A DNA stretch of 64,000 nt from Leeuwenhoekiella aestuarii (lineage in GTDB: Bacteria > Bacteroidota > Bacteroidia > Flavobacteriales > Flavobacteriaceae): positions 1 through 64,000 of the forward strand of contig NZ_QOVJ01000003.1 of assembly GCF_004104055.1 (NCBI RefSeq), read 5' to 3'. Both the position numbers and the translations under genes were made by a program. The first letter of the stretch is position 1; each line of letters starts with the position of its first letter. The notes below the pieces were generated by a model, which saw nothing but the letters and a program-made list of their open reading frames with translations, had not been told where the DNA came from and did not search any database. Shown here one piece after another: positions 27,294-36,307 of this stretch.

Positions 27294-28802
27294 ATGCCTA
27301 ACAGAGTCAGACTTAATTACAAAATCATTTTTCATCTAATGGGTGTATTGCTGCTTTTTAATGGCGGTTTTATGCTTATTTCTGCGTTAGTTGGTTATTT
27401 TTATGATGATGTTTCAGTAGCATTGGGGATAATTTCTTCGGGGCTGATCACATTATTTTTGGGAATGCTTTTTATGTTCTTTACACGAGATCATAAAAAG
27501 GAAATTCAAAAACGAGAAGGATACGTTGTTGTTACCTTTGGATGGATTTTTATGTCGCTGAGTGGCTGTCTTCCGTATTTGATTACCGGTGCAATCCCTT
27601 CTTTTACCAATGCTTTTTTTGAAACGATGAGTGGTTATACAACCACAGGAGCATCTATTTTAAATGATATTGAAGCCATACCTAAAGGAATTCTATTTTG
27701 GCGTAGTACTACGCACTGGATAGGCGGTATGGGAATTATTGTACTTGCTATTGCGATTCTTCCTTTGTTGGGAATTGGTGGAATGCAGCTTTTTGCTGCG
27801 GAAGCTCCAGGCCCTAATGCAGATAAATTGCACCCCAGAATTACTGATACTGCAAAGCGTCTCTGGCTTATTTACTTTGGGTATACGGTTGCCGAAACCA
27901 TTCTGCTTAAAATTGCAGGGATGTCATTTTTTGATGCAATTAACCATGCGATGAGTACATTGTCAACTGGTGGTTTCAGTACAAAGAATGCCAGTGTTGC
28001 TTACTGGAATGATAATCCCGCAATACAATGGATTATTATCGTATTTATGTTTCTGGCAGGTACAAACTTTATACTCAGTTATTTCGCTTTTAAAGGAAAA
28101 TTACGCTCCGTGTGGAAAGACGAGGAATTTAAATTGTATACAGCTTTTACGGTAGGTTTTACCATATTAGTGGTTCTCATCATTATACTGCGTGCAGATG
28201 TTTCAGTCTCTTCAATAGACCACCCTATGGTGTTAGGAAAATATGAGAGTGCTATAAGGCACGGGTTGTTTCAGGTGATTTCTGTAATTACTACCACGGG
28301 ATTTGTTTCAGCAGATTTCACAATGTGGGCACCTTTTGCGACTGTAATCTTTTTTGGATTGATGTTCTTAGGAGGTTCTGCCGGTTCTACTTCAGGGGGT
28401 ATTAAAGTTGTTAGGCATTTGATGATTGTAAGAAATGGCGTGCTTGAGTTTAAGCGTACGTTGCATCCTAATGCAATTCTTCCTGTGCGTCATAATGGTA
28501 AAGCAGTCTCTAAAGAAATTGTATTTAATATATTAGGATTTTTCATATTATACCTACTCGCATGGATCATAGGTGCTTGCGGCCTTGCGGCTTTAGGTCT
28601 CGATTTTGCAACCGCTTTGGGAGGTTCTGCTTCTTCGCTAGGTAATGTAGGTCCTGCATTTGGGATTTTGAGTCCTGTTAATAATTTTGATGCATTGCCA
28701 ATGGTAGGCAAGTGGTGGTGTGCATTTTTGATGATGATAGGTCGTCTGGAACTGTTCACTGTTTTGATACTGTTAACTCCGTTCTTTTGGCGTAACCGCT
28801 AG
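27294..28802 (+). CDS. trkH: Trk potassium uptake membrane protein TrkH
   Basis: 502 residues with about 10-12 hydrophobic membrane segments. The selectivity-filter repeats are visible: MSGYTTTGAS near 110-120, MSTLSTGGFS near 222-231, ITTTGFVSADF near 331 and a last one near GGSASSLGNVGPAFG at about 445. The intramembrane loop glycines (FLGGSAGSTSGGIKV) are present. Forms the ion-conducting subunit gated by TrkA encoded just upstream. Confidence 0.96.
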   Translation: MPNRVRLNYKIIFHLMGVLLLFNGGFMLISALVGYFYDDVSVALGIISSGLITLFLGMLFMFFTRDHKKEIQKREGYVVVTFGWIFMSLSGCLPYLITGAIPSFTNAFFETMSGYTTTGASILNDIEAIPKGILFWRSTTHWIGGMGIIVLAIAILPLLGIGGMQLFAAEAPGPNADKLHPRITDTAKRLWLIYFGYTVAETILLKIAGMSFFDAINHAMSTLSTGGFSTKNASVAYWNDNPAIQWIIIVFMFLAGTNFILSYFAFKGKLRSVWKDEEFKLYTAFTVGFTILVVLIIILRADVSVSSIDHPMVLGKYESAIRHGLFQVISVITTTGFVSADFTMWAPFATVIFFGLMFLGGSAGSTSGGIKVVRHLMIVRNGVLEFKRTLHPNAILPVRHNGKAVSKEIVFNILGFFILYLLAWIIGACGLAALGLDFATALGGSASSLGNVGPAFGILSPVNNFDALPMVGKWWCAFLMMIGRLELFTVLILLTPFFWRNR

Positions 28803-28885
28803 TAACGTTTAACTTTACTGATTATAAGAATTAAAGCCTAAAGAGACTTTTTTAAAGCTAAAATTCTACAAAAAAAAATAGTGTC

Positions 28886-29863
28886 TTGAAAAATTACGAT
28901 CTTATTATAATAGGTGGTGGTCCTATAGGTTTAGCCTGTGGTATTGCAGCAACAAAAGCAAAACTCAACTACATCATTCTTGAAAAAGGAGTGCTGGTAA
29001 ACTCCCTATATAATTTCCCAGAACAGATGACCTTTTTCTCGACTTCAAACCTGCTCGAGATTGGTGATGTGCCTTTTGTGGCGCATAATGATAAACCTAC
29101 ACGTAAAGAAGCTTTAGAGTACTACCGCAGGGTTTATGAAAGTTGGAAATTAAATGTACGGCTCTATACGCCTGTATCTGGAATGCAACAAACTGAAGAT
29201 GGTTATATTGTAGATACTCCAAAAGAGCAGTTTAATACTAAAGCTGTAATTGTTTCTACAGGTTTCTATGATACCGCTCGTAAATTGAATATTCCGGGAG
29301 AAGATCTTCCTAAGGTTAAGCATTTTTATGACAGTCCGCATCCATATGTTAATCAAAAAATTTTGGTTATTGGAGCCGCAAATTCGGCTTGTGATGTGGC
29401 TCTTGAAACATTTTATAAGGGTGCTGAGGTTACGATGGCTATTCGTAGTAATGAGATTTATCCAAAAACAAAATACTGGATCAAGCCCAATATTGAAAAT
29501 AGGATCAAAGAAGGTTCGGTCAAGGCATATTTTGAAACTTCGGTTACCGAAATTAAACCGCATTCTGTTGTGTTGAACACTCCAGAAGGAGAAGTTGAAA
29601 TAGAGAACGACTTTGTTTTGGCTATGATAGGCTATATGCCAGATTATTCCTTATTTGAAAATTTAGGAATTCCTGTAGATGAGGAAAATCATAAAAAGCC
29701 TATTCATAATCCAGAAACTTTAGAAACACCGTTACCTAATGTTTATGTTGCCGGTGTTATTAATAGTGGACTCAAAACAAGTAAATTGTTTATAGAAAAC
29801 ACACGTGTTCATGCAGATATGATCTTAGAGCATATTAAAAGTAAAATCTCTCAGATGGCTTAG
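28886..29863 (+). CDS. ypdA: YpdA-family FAD/NADPH thiol-disulfide reductase
   Basis: 325 residues from a TTG start (no ATG is available before the Rossmann motif). FAD site LIIIGGGPIGLACGIAA at the N-terminus and an NADPH site VIGAANSACDVALE at about 156-170; late FAD motif NVYVAGVI near 288. It lacks the CxxC of thioredoxin reductase, as is usual for YpdA, the bacillithiol-disulfide reductase of Firmicutes. Bacteroidota carry the family and many make bacillithiol, so the same role is plausible here but not shown. Confidence 0.87.
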   Translation: MKNYDLIIIGGGPIGLACGIAATKAKLNYIILEKGVLVNSLYNFPEQMTFFSTSNLLEIGDVPFVAHNDKPTRKEALEYYRRVYESWKLNVRLYTPVSGMQQTEDGYIVDTPKEQFNTKAVIVSTGFYDTARKLNIPGEDLPKVKHFYDSPHPYVNQKILVIGAANSACDVALETFYKGAEVTMAIRSNEIYPKTKYWIKPNIENRIKEGSVKAYFETSVTEIKPHSVVLNTPEGEVEIENDFVLAMIGYMPDYSLFENLGIPVDEENHKKPIHNPETLETPLPNVYVAGVINSGLKTSKLFIENTRVHADMILEHIKSKISQMA

Positions 29864-29955
29864 TTTAGTTAATATTTTCCTAAAGGAATGTATTACGAAA
29901 ACCTTTTAATCGATTTGTCTCGTATGTGTAACCGTAACTAAAAAAAACTTACACT

Positions 29956-30516
29956 ATGAAAAAGAGAAATTCACTATCAACACTTTTTATCGCTTTATTT
30001 ATCACTGCAACAACTGTTGTAACTGCACAAGAAACTAAAATGGTAGGAGGAGCAGAAATGTATCCTACAAAAAATATCGTTGAGAATGCAGTAAATTCAA
30101 AAGATCACACAACTCTGGTAGCTGCAGTAAAAGCCGCAGATTTAGTAGAGACTTTACAAGGTGATGGTCCTTTTACTGTTTTAGCTCCAACAAATGCAGC
30201 TTTTGACAAATTACCAGAAGGAACCGTAGCTACTCTTCTTGAGCCAGAAAACAGACCAGCGTTACAAGGTGTACTTACGTATCACGTAATTGCAGGAAAG
30301 CATTCTGCAGCAGATATTATGAAAGATATTAAAGTTGCAGGAGGAACTGCTGAGTGGACAACTGTTAACGGTCAAAAACTGTGGGGAATGATTGATGGAG
30401 GTGTGGTTAAAATTAAAGACCAAGCCGGTAATATTGCAACTGTAACTATCGCTGATGTAAACCAATCAAATGGTGTTATTCACGTAATTGATACGGTTCT
30501 CCTTCCTGAAATGTAA
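29956..30516 (+). CDS. Secreted fasciclin (FAS1) domain protein
   Basis: 186 residues. Signal peptide about 1-25 (ends VTAQE), short linker, then one FAS1 domain (about 45-185) with the conserved DGPFTVLAPTNAAFDKLP, the YHVIAGKHSA segment and IHVIDTVLLP at the end. FAS1 proteins mediate adhesion or matrix binding; the bacterial role is poorly known. Single gene ending at a bidirectional terminator. Confidence 0.94.
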   Translation: MKKRNSLSTLFIALFITATTVVTAQETKMVGGAEMYPTKNIVENAVNSKDHTTLVAAVKAADLVETLQGDGPFTVLAPTNAAFDKLPEGTVATLLEPENRPALQGVLTYHVIAGKHSAADIMKDIKVAGGTAEWTTVNGQKLWGMIDGGVVKIKDQAGNIATVTIADVNQSNGVIHVIDTVLLPEM

Positions 30517-30540
30517 AATTCAGATAAGCTATGAGATAAG

Positions 30541-30566
30541 AAAAGCGACCTAAACAGGTCGCTTTT
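30541..30566. terminator. Bidirectional terminator, fasciclin gene / aminotransferase
   Basis: AAAAGCGACCT (30541-30551) pairs with AGGTCGCTTTT (30556-30566), with A and T runs on both sides, between convergent genes. Confidence 0.88.
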
Positions 30567-30589
30567 TGTTTGTTATAGGAATGCTGAAA

Positions 30590-31786
30590 TTAAGAAACAG
30601 CTTTCTTTATTCTAGCAAGAGCTTCTCTAATTTGATCCTGACTCGCAGCGTAAGAAATACGTATACAGTTAGGGTTTCCAAATGCTTCACCGGTAACGGT
30701 AGCAACATTTGCTTGCTCTAGAATGTATAAAGCAAAATCTGAAGCGTTGTTAATTGTCGTGCCGTTTAAGGTTTTTCCAAAATAGTGAGAAATATTAGGG
30801 AACACATAAAATGCACCTTCTGGCTCATTACACTCAAAACCTTCGATGTCTTTTAAAAGACCTAGAATTAATTTTCTACGCTCTTTAAATTCATCAACCA
30901 TATATTGAATTTTGCTCACAGGAGCTTCAAGAGCAGTGATCACTGCGCGCTGAGCGATACAGTTAGCACCACTGGTAACCTGACCTTGTATTTTATTACA
31001 AGCACGAGCGATGTAAGTAGGAGCGCCAATATAACCTATTCTCCATCCGGTCATAGCAAAAGCTTTTGCAACACCATTTACAGTAACTACGCGATCATAC
31101 ATATCTTCAAACTGAGCCATACTCGCATGACCACCTACGTAATTAATATGCTCATAAATCTCATCACTAACCACAACGATTTGAGGATGCTTTTGAAGTA
31201 CATCTGCAAGAGCGCGCAATTCAGTTTCGCTGTAAATAGATCCACTTGGGTTGCAAGGAGAACTATACCAAAGCATTTTTGTTTTTGGAGTAATAGCAGC
31301 TTCCAGTTGTTCTGGAGTCATTTTAAAATCGGTATCCAAAGAAGTTTCAACTTCAACCGGTACACCCTCTGCAAGTTTTACAATATCTGAATAACTCACC
31401 CAGTAAGGGCAAGGTAAAAGCACTTCGTCTCCAGGATTAAGACATACCTGTGCTACGTTATATAAAGACTGTTTTGCTCCAGTAGAAACTACGATTTGAG
31501 AACGATCGTAAGTTAATTTATTATCACGCTTAAATTTATTAATAATTGCGTCTTTCAATTCTACATATCCGTCTACGGGAGTGTATGAATTGTAATTGTC
31601 ATTTACAGCTTGTATAGCAGCATCTTTGATAAAATCTGGCGTGTTGAAGTCTGGTTCTCCAAGGCTAAGACCTATGATGTCTTTGCCTTCAGCACGCAGT
31701 TCACGAGCCTTTGCAGCCATAGCAAGTGTAGCAGATGCTGCTAAATTATTAATTCGGTCAGATAGTTGATTGGTAAGTGTTTCCAT
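30590..31786 (-). CDS. Class I PLP-dependent aspartate aminotransferase
   Basis: 398 residues. Transfers the amino group between aspartate and 2-oxoglutarate, or closely related substrates. Fold type I features: LSLGEPDFNTPDFI, STGAKQSLYN, YSSPCNPSGSIYS, VVSDEIYEHINY, the PLP-binding lysine in VAKAFAMTGWRIGY, and the substrate-binding arginine in CIRISYAAS. It belongs to the aminotransferase subgroup Ib (AspB-like) common in Bacteroidota. It follows the desaturase gene on the minus strand by 15 bp. Confidence 0.93.
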   Translation of the reverse strand: METLTNQLSDRINNLAASATLAMAAKARELRAEGKDIIGLSLGEPDFNTPDFIKDAAIQAVNDNYNSYTPVDGYVELKDAIINKFKRDNKLTYDRSQIVVSTGAKQSLYNVAQVCLNPGDEVLLPCPYWVSYSDIVKLAEGVPVEVETSLDTDFKMTPEQLEAAITPKTKMLWYSSPCNPSGSIYSETELRALADVLQKHPQIVVVSDEIYEHINYVGGHASMAQFEDMYDRVVTVNGVAKAFAMTGWRIGYIGAPTYIARACNKIQGQVTSGANCIAQRAVITALEAPVSKIQYMVDEFKERRKLILGLLKDIEGFECNEPEGAFYVFPNISHYFGKTLNGTTINNASDFALYILEQANVATVTGEAFGNPNCIRISYAASQDQIREALARIKKAVS

Positions 31787-31801
31787 TTAAAAATGTAAAA
31801 A

Positions 31802-32908
31802 TTAAGCTGATTGAAGAGCGGGTTGCATCCCCATCTCTTTTAAATATTTAAAATGAGCAATAATCGCTTTGCGTGTAGTCTTATACTCATTGTATGGTAA
31901 ATTAAATTCATTAGCCGTTTCGCGAACGATTTTAGAAATTTTCGTGTAGTGAATGTGGCTGATGTGTGGGAAAATGTGATGCTCAACCTGATGATTAAGC
32001 CCACCGGTAAACCAGTTTACAATTTTATTTTTTGTTGAAAAATTAACGGTAGTAAATAACTGGTGAATTGCCCATGTGTTTTTCATCGTTCCGGATTGAT
32101 CTGGCAATGGCATATCTGCTTCGTCAATAACGTGCGCTAATTGAAACACAACGCTTAGAATTACTCCGGCAGTGTAGTGCATTAGAAAAAAGCCAATTAG
32201 TATTTTCCACCAAGCAACATCCAAAACAAGAATAGGAAGGATGATCCAGATACTTACATAAATTAATTTTGTAATAACCAGTTTAGTCCATTCTAACTTA
32301 GGATTAGGAAACTCACCATAAGAAAGTTTACGTTTCAGGTAGCGTTTCATTTGTAGAAAATCTGTCGTTATCGCCCAGTTAAAAGTCAGAAGGCCATAAA
32401 GAAAAATTGAGTAATAATGTTGAAAACGGTGATGCTTATACCAAGGAGCATGCTTAGAAAATCTCAGGATTCTACCCGCTTCTAAGTCTTCATCATGACC
32501 ATGAATATTGGTGTAAGTATGATGTAGTACGTTATGTTGAACCTGCCAGTTATAAACGTTGCCGGCAAGAATATAAATACTACTACCCATTATTTTATTA
32601 ACCCATTTTTTCTTCGAAAAAGAGCCGTGATTACCATCGTGCATAACATTCATACCTACACCGGCCATACCAACTCCCATAACAATGGTTAGTAAAAGTT
32701 GAGCCCAGCCCGGAAGATCTAATGTTAAGAGTATGAAGTAAGGTGCTAGAAATAAGGAGAACATCACAGCGGTTTTGACATACAGTTTCCAGTTGCCGGT
32801 GCGTTCTACATTATTTTCTTTAAAATACGTGTTAACACGCTTGTTGAGTGTTCGGAAAAACTTAGTCGAATCTACTCGCGAAAATTTTATTGTTTTAATA
32901 TTTTCCAT
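31802..32908 (-). CDS. Membrane acyl-CoA / acyl-lipid fatty acid desaturase
   Basis: 368 residues from the ATG at 32908. Di-iron integral-membrane desaturase with the three histidine boxes HDGNHGS, HNVLHH and HQVEHH (the last of the Q-x-x-H-H type seen in front-end desaturases) and two pairs of hydrophobic segments. Introduces double bonds into membrane lipid acyl chains using oxygen, likely for cold fluidity. A nine-residue longer version from 32935 is possible but homologues begin at MENIKTIKFSRVD-type sequence. Divergent from rsmG. Confidence 0.92.
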   Translation of the reverse strand: MENIKTIKFSRVDSTKFFRTLNKRVNTYFKENNVERTGNWKLYVKTAVMFSLFLAPYFILLTLDLPGWAQLLLTIVMGVGMAGVGMNVMHDGNHGSFSKKKWVNKIMGSSIYILAGNVYNWQVQHNVLHHTYTNIHGHDEDLEAGRILRFSKHAPWYKHHRFQHYYSIFLYGLLTFNWAITTDFLQMKRYLKRKLSYGEFPNPKLEWTKLVITKLIYVSIWIILPILVLDVAWWKILIGFFLMHYTAGVILSVVFQLAHVIDEADMPLPDQSGTMKNTWAIHQLFTTVNFSTKNKIVNWFTGGLNHQVEHHIFPHISHIHYTKISKIVRETANEFNLPYNEYKTTRKAIIAHFKYLKEMGMQPALQSA

Positions 32909-32961
32909 AAACTTTTTGCTTAATGTAAGCAACACTTTAGAGGGTGTTTACAATGCAACCT

Positions 32962-32969
32962 CAAAAATA
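32962..32969 (-). promoter_or_regulatory. -7 element before the desaturase
   Basis: TATTTTTG on the minus strand, about 54 bp before the chosen start at 32908. Confidence 0.4.
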
Positions 32970-33022
32970 AGATTTATATCTTTTTAAGGTCTGTAAATAC
33001 CTTAATTTAACGCGTTAAATCC

Positions 33023-33030
33023 TAATTTTG
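33023..33030 (+). promoter_or_regulatory. -7 element before rsmG
   Basis: TAATTTTG 18 bp before the rsmG ATG; this places the transcription start about 10 bases from the start codon. Confidence 0.45.
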
Positions 33031-33048
33031 TTGCTATAAAAGTTGAAT

Positions 33049-33678
33049 ATGGAACTTATTAAGCATTATTTTTCAGATCTAGATGATAATCAATTACTTC
33101 AGTTTGAAAAGCTGAACGAATTATATCAAGACTGGAACCTTAAAATCAATGTCGTTTCTAGAAAAGATATTGATGAAATTTATCTGAGACACGTTTTACA
33201 TTCATTAGGTATAGCCAAAGTGCAATCTTTTAAGCCTGGAGCGTCGATACTAGACGTTGGTACTGGTGGTGGTTTTCCCGGTATTCCTCTTGCTATTTTA
33301 TTTCCGGAAACACAGTTTCATTTGGTTGATAGTATCGGTAAAAAGATAAAAGTGGTTGAAGAAGTTTCTGAGGGCTTAAGACTTAAAAATGTAAAAGTCA
33401 CGAATGATAGGGTAGAGAATATAGATGGACAATATGATTTTATCGTGAGCAGAGCGGTAGCTCAGATGGAAACTTTTGTGAGATGGGTGAAAGGAAAAAT
33501 TGCTAAGAAAAGTGAGCACGAATTGAAAAACGGTATTCTTTATCTTAAAGGTGGAGATCTCACTGAGGAGTTAGCGCTGTATACATCTGCAAAAATCTAT
33601 GATCTAAAAGATTACTTTAAGGAAGAGTTTTATGAGACTAAAAAAGTGGTGCATTTTCCTTTGAAGTATAAAGGTTGA
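33049..33678 (+). CDS. rsmG: 16S rRNA (guanine-527 N7)-methyltransferase
   Basis: 209 residues. Methylates G527 of 16S rRNA; loss gives low-level streptomycin resistance in other bacteria. N-terminal helical part with LYQDWNLKINVVSRKD, then the SAM-binding ILDVGTGGGFPGIPLA, VDSIGKKIKVVEEV and FIVSRAVAQM, all RsmG hallmarks. The ATG at 33049 is preferred over a TTG two codons earlier. Confidence 0.95.
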   Translation: MELIKHYFSDLDDNQLLQFEKLNELYQDWNLKINVVSRKDIDEIYLRHVLHSLGIAKVQSFKPGASILDVGTGGGFPGIPLAILFPETQFHLVDSIGKKIKVVEEVSEGLRLKNVKVTNDRVENIDGQYDFIVSRAVAQMETFVRWVKGKIAKKSEHELKNGILYLKGGDLTEELALYTSAKIYDLKDYFKEEFYETKKVVHFPLKYKG

Positions 33679-33700
33679 AAATAAGATATTGATAAACATA

Positions 33701-33729
33701 AAAAAAGCGACTTTTTAAGTCGCTTTTTT
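33701..33729. terminator. Bidirectional terminator after rsmG
   Basis: AAAAAAGCGACTT (33701-33713) pairs with AAGTCGCTTTTTT (33717-33729), serving rsmG on the plus strand and the small gene on the minus strand. Confidence 0.88.
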
Positions 33730-33730
33730 A

Positions 33731-34015
33731 TTAAGTTCTAAGCATGTTTAAATACGTTCTGTTGCATCTGGTTCCAAAACTTCTCAAAAATTCTTGAGCT
33801 CTGTTTAAGAGTGTTGTGCGTTCTTCTTGATCGATTTCTAATAAAGAATCTTCTAATTCTCTAAGTTTTTCATCAATACTTTCAGGATCACGCACTAGAT
33901 ACAACTTCTCCTTCTTACGTGTTATCTTTCTGTTACTCTTCTTTTTAGAAACATCTATAACTGAATATTTCACTTTCAGTACATACATTTTTTTATCCTC
34001 CGTCGTCATAGTCAT
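33731..34015 (-). CDS. Small conserved-looking protein of unknown function
   Basis: 94 residues, not recognised. Basic N-terminal half (VKYSVIDVSKKKSNRK) and an acidic, helical C-terminal half (ESIDEKLRELEDSLLEIDQE) ending in a basic segment with one Cys. No signal peptide or membrane segment. It is probably real: a -7-like TATCTTTA lies at 34032-34039 on the minus strand and the frame ends 1 bp before a strong terminator. Possible starts are the ATGs at 34015, 34009 and 33988. Confidence 0.62.
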   Translation of the reverse strand: MTMTTEDKKMYVLKVKYSVIDVSKKKSNRKITRKKEKLYLVRDPESIDEKLRELEDSLLEIDQEERTTLLNRAQEFLRSFGTRCNRTYLNMLRT

Positions 34016-34031
34016 GATATTTTATATAAAG

Positions 34032-34039
34032 TAAAGATA
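34032..34039 (-). promoter_or_regulatory. -7-like element before the small protein gene
   Basis: TATCTTTA on the minus strand, 16 bp before the ATG at 34015; one base off the TAnnTTTG consensus. Confidence 0.35.
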
Positions 34040-34107
34040 AGAAAATAGATTTAATTAACCTTAAAAATACGTTTACGTAACATTAAGTTAACATTGGGAG
34101 AGGCAAA

Positions 34108-34140
34108 ATAAAAAAAGCTACCGGTTTTCTGGTAGCTTTT
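34108..34140 (-). terminator. pruA terminator
   Basis: AAAAGCTACC (34113-34122) pairs with GGTAGCTTTT (34131-34140); on the minus strand a T run follows, 21 bp after the pruA stop. Confidence 0.85.
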
Positions 34141-34161
34141 AAAATTATTCAAAGAGGGTAT

Positions 34162-35787
34162 TTATTCTCCTAAAAAAGGATATCTGTAATCTACTGGAGT
34201 TACAAATGTTTCTTTTATTAGACGTGGAGAAACCCATCTTAGCAAGTTAAGAATACTACCTGCTTTATCGTTTGTACCTGAAGCTCTTGCTCCACCAAAT
34301 GGTTGCTGACCTACAACAGCTCCTGTAGGCTTGTCGTTAATGTAGAAGTTACCGGCAGCATTTTGTAATGCTTGCGTAGCTTCAGTGATCGCATAACGGT
34401 CTTTTGCTAGAACAGCACCTGTTAATGCATATTCACAATCGTCAACTAATTTTAAAGTTTCGCTCCAGTTTTCGTCTTCATAAACATAAATCGTAACAAC
34501 TGGGCCAAAAAGCTCGGTACTCATCGTAGTATATTTAGGATTTGTTGTTAAGATAACAGTGGGTTCTACAAAGTAACCAGTGGATTTGTCACAGTTACCA
34601 CCTACAATGATTTCTGCTTCTGAATCATTTTTAGCTTGATCAATATACTTGGCTAATTTGTCAAAAGAGCCTTCGTGAATAACAGCAGTGATGAAGTTAC
34701 TCATATCTTCCGGAGATCCCATTTTAAAAGACTTAATATCTTCTAAAAGGAAATCTTTTACTTCATTCCATATTGATTTTGCTACATAAACACGGCTTGC
34801 AGCACTGCATTTCTGACCTTGAAATTCAAATGCTCCACGAGAAATAGCAGTGGCAACTTGTTTAGGGTTTGCTGTAGGGTGTGCTAGTATAAAATCTTTA
34901 CCACCAGTTTCACCTACGATGCGTGGGTATGTTTTATAGTTGTGAATATTTGCACCTATTTTTGCCCAGATGTCTTTAAATACGTGAGTAGAACCTGTAA
35001 AGTGAACCCCAGCAAAATCAGGACTAGCCAATACCGTGTCAGTAATCATGGCGGGATCACCGGTTACCATATTGATAACGCCATCAGGAATACCAGCTTC
35101 CTCAAAAACTTCCATTATTACTTGTGCAGAATACACTTGGCTATCACTAGGTTTCCATACAACAGTGTTGCCCATAAGAGCAGGAGCTGCAGGTAAATTC
35201 CCGGCAATTGCAGTAAAGTTAAATGGAGTAATCGCGTAAATAAATCCTTCTAATGGACGATGCTCTACACGGTTCCAAGCTGCAGAAGAAGACTCTGGCT
35301 GTTCTGTGTAAATCTCACTCATATACTGTACGTTAAAACGTAAAAAGTCAATGAGCTCACAGGCCGAATCAATCTCAGCTTGATAAATGTTTTTAGACTG
35401 TGCAAGCATTGTAGCTGCATTAATTTTATAACGGTAAGGACCTTGAATTAACTCTGCAGCTTTTAAAAAGATTGCAGCACGTTGTTCCCAAGGCATTTGT
35501 GACCACTTCTTACGAGCTTCAAGAGCTCCGTAAATTGCATCTTCTACATTAGATTTTTCAGCTAATTGGTATGTTCCTAATGTGTGTTTGTGATCGTGAG
35601 GAGGAGACATCGTACGTGTGTTTCCTGTTTCTATTTTCTCACCATTAATATATAGAGGCACATTTACTGTGCTGTTGTATAAATCTTTGTAAGTTTTTAA
35701 TACTTCTTCGCGTTCTGGAGTTCCGGGAGCATAGCTTTTAACAGGCTCATTTATAGCAACCGGTACTTCAAAAAATCCTTTTGACAT
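34162..35787 (-). CDS. pruA: L-glutamate gamma-semialdehyde dehydrogenase (P5C dehydrogenase)
   Basis: 541 residues. NAD-dependent oxidation of glutamate semialdehyde to glutamate, the second step of proline breakdown. ALDH4-type features: FTGSTHVFKDIW, the catalytic Glu in IVGETGGKDF, catalytic Cys in FEFQGQKCSAASRVYV, and GPVVTIYVYED and QQPFGGARASGTNDK near the C-terminus. It is the stand-alone mitochondrial-like form, without the fused proline dehydrogenase of enteric PutA. It acts against the direction of the proABC genes 20 kb away, on the same intermediate. Confidence 0.96.
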   Translation of the reverse strand: MSKGFFEVPVAINEPVKSYAPGTPEREEVLKTYKDLYNSTVNVPLYINGEKIETGNTRTMSPPHDHKHTLGTYQLAEKSNVEDAIYGALEARKKWSQMPWEQRAAIFLKAAELIQGPYRYKINAATMLAQSKNIYQAEIDSACELIDFLRFNVQYMSEIYTEQPESSSAAWNRVEHRPLEGFIYAITPFNFTAIAGNLPAAPALMGNTVVWKPSDSQVYSAQVIMEVFEEAGIPDGVINMVTGDPAMITDTVLASPDFAGVHFTGSTHVFKDIWAKIGANIHNYKTYPRIVGETGGKDFILAHPTANPKQVATAISRGAFEFQGQKCSAASRVYVAKSIWNEVKDFLLEDIKSFKMGSPEDMSNFITAVIHEGSFDKLAKYIDQAKNDSEAEIIVGGNCDKSTGYFVEPTVILTTNPKYTTMSTELFGPVVTIYVYEDENWSETLKLVDDCEYALTGAVLAKDRYAITEATQALQNAAGNFYINDKPTGAVVGQQPFGGARASGTNDKAGSILNLLRWVSPRLIKETFVTPVDYRYPFLGE

Positions 35788-35918
35788 AGTTATTTATTTT
35801 TTTGTGTTCTTATTGAATTCTAAGCCGCGGAAGTTACAAAATAATAAAGGCAACACCTGAATGCTAGGGGGGTGTATTTTCTTTAAATATGTAAAATGAA
35901 CTTGGCTTTATGAGCGCC

Positions 35919-36305
35919 TTAATTGAGAACGTGTGTAGCACTCAGTTTGAATGTAGGAATCATTACCTGAAACTGACCAGAGTTTGAAAAGTTGATCATT
36001 GTATAGTGGCCGTTCATAGCACCAAAAGGAGACTTGAGCAAACAACCAGAATTGTAGGTGTGGGTCTCACCGGGTTTCAATACAGGTTTTTTCCCAATAA
36101 CGCCTTCTCCCACTACTTGTTCTCTCACATTGAGCGCGTCATAGATAAACCAGGATCTGCTAAGTAACTGTACAGTGTCTTGACTGTTGTTTGTAATGCT
36201 TACCCGGTAGCCAAACGCATAAAACATCTCATTGTTCTTTGTAAAAGAACCTTCAAAATAGGTGTCTACAGATACGCGTATGCCTTTTGTGACTTGTTCT
36301 ACCAT
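35919..36305 (-). CDS. apaG: ApaG domain protein
   Basis: 128 residues. Small fibronectin-like fold with the ApaG signatures YRVSITNNSQDTVQLLSRSW, GVIGKKPVLKPGE and SPFGAMNGHYTM. The family was linked to cobalt/magnesium efflux in enterics, but its molecular role is not settled. It starts 2 bp after the DUF3667 gene, so it is the third gene of plug-DUF3667-apaG. Confidence 0.94.
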   Translation of the reverse strand: MVEQVTKGIRVSVDTYFEGSFTKNNEMFYAFGYRVSITNNSQDTVQLLSRSWFIYDALNVREQVVGEGVIGKKPVLKPGETHTYNSGCLLKSPFGAMNGHYTMINFSNSGQFQVMIPTFKLSATHVLN

Positions 36306-36307
36306 GT

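Noticed and set aside
35850-35880. G-rich string near 35868 as a third copy of the RNA loop
   Set aside because: It has CTAGGGGGG but no flanking stems or outer arms like the two elements at 5.3 and 5.9 kb.
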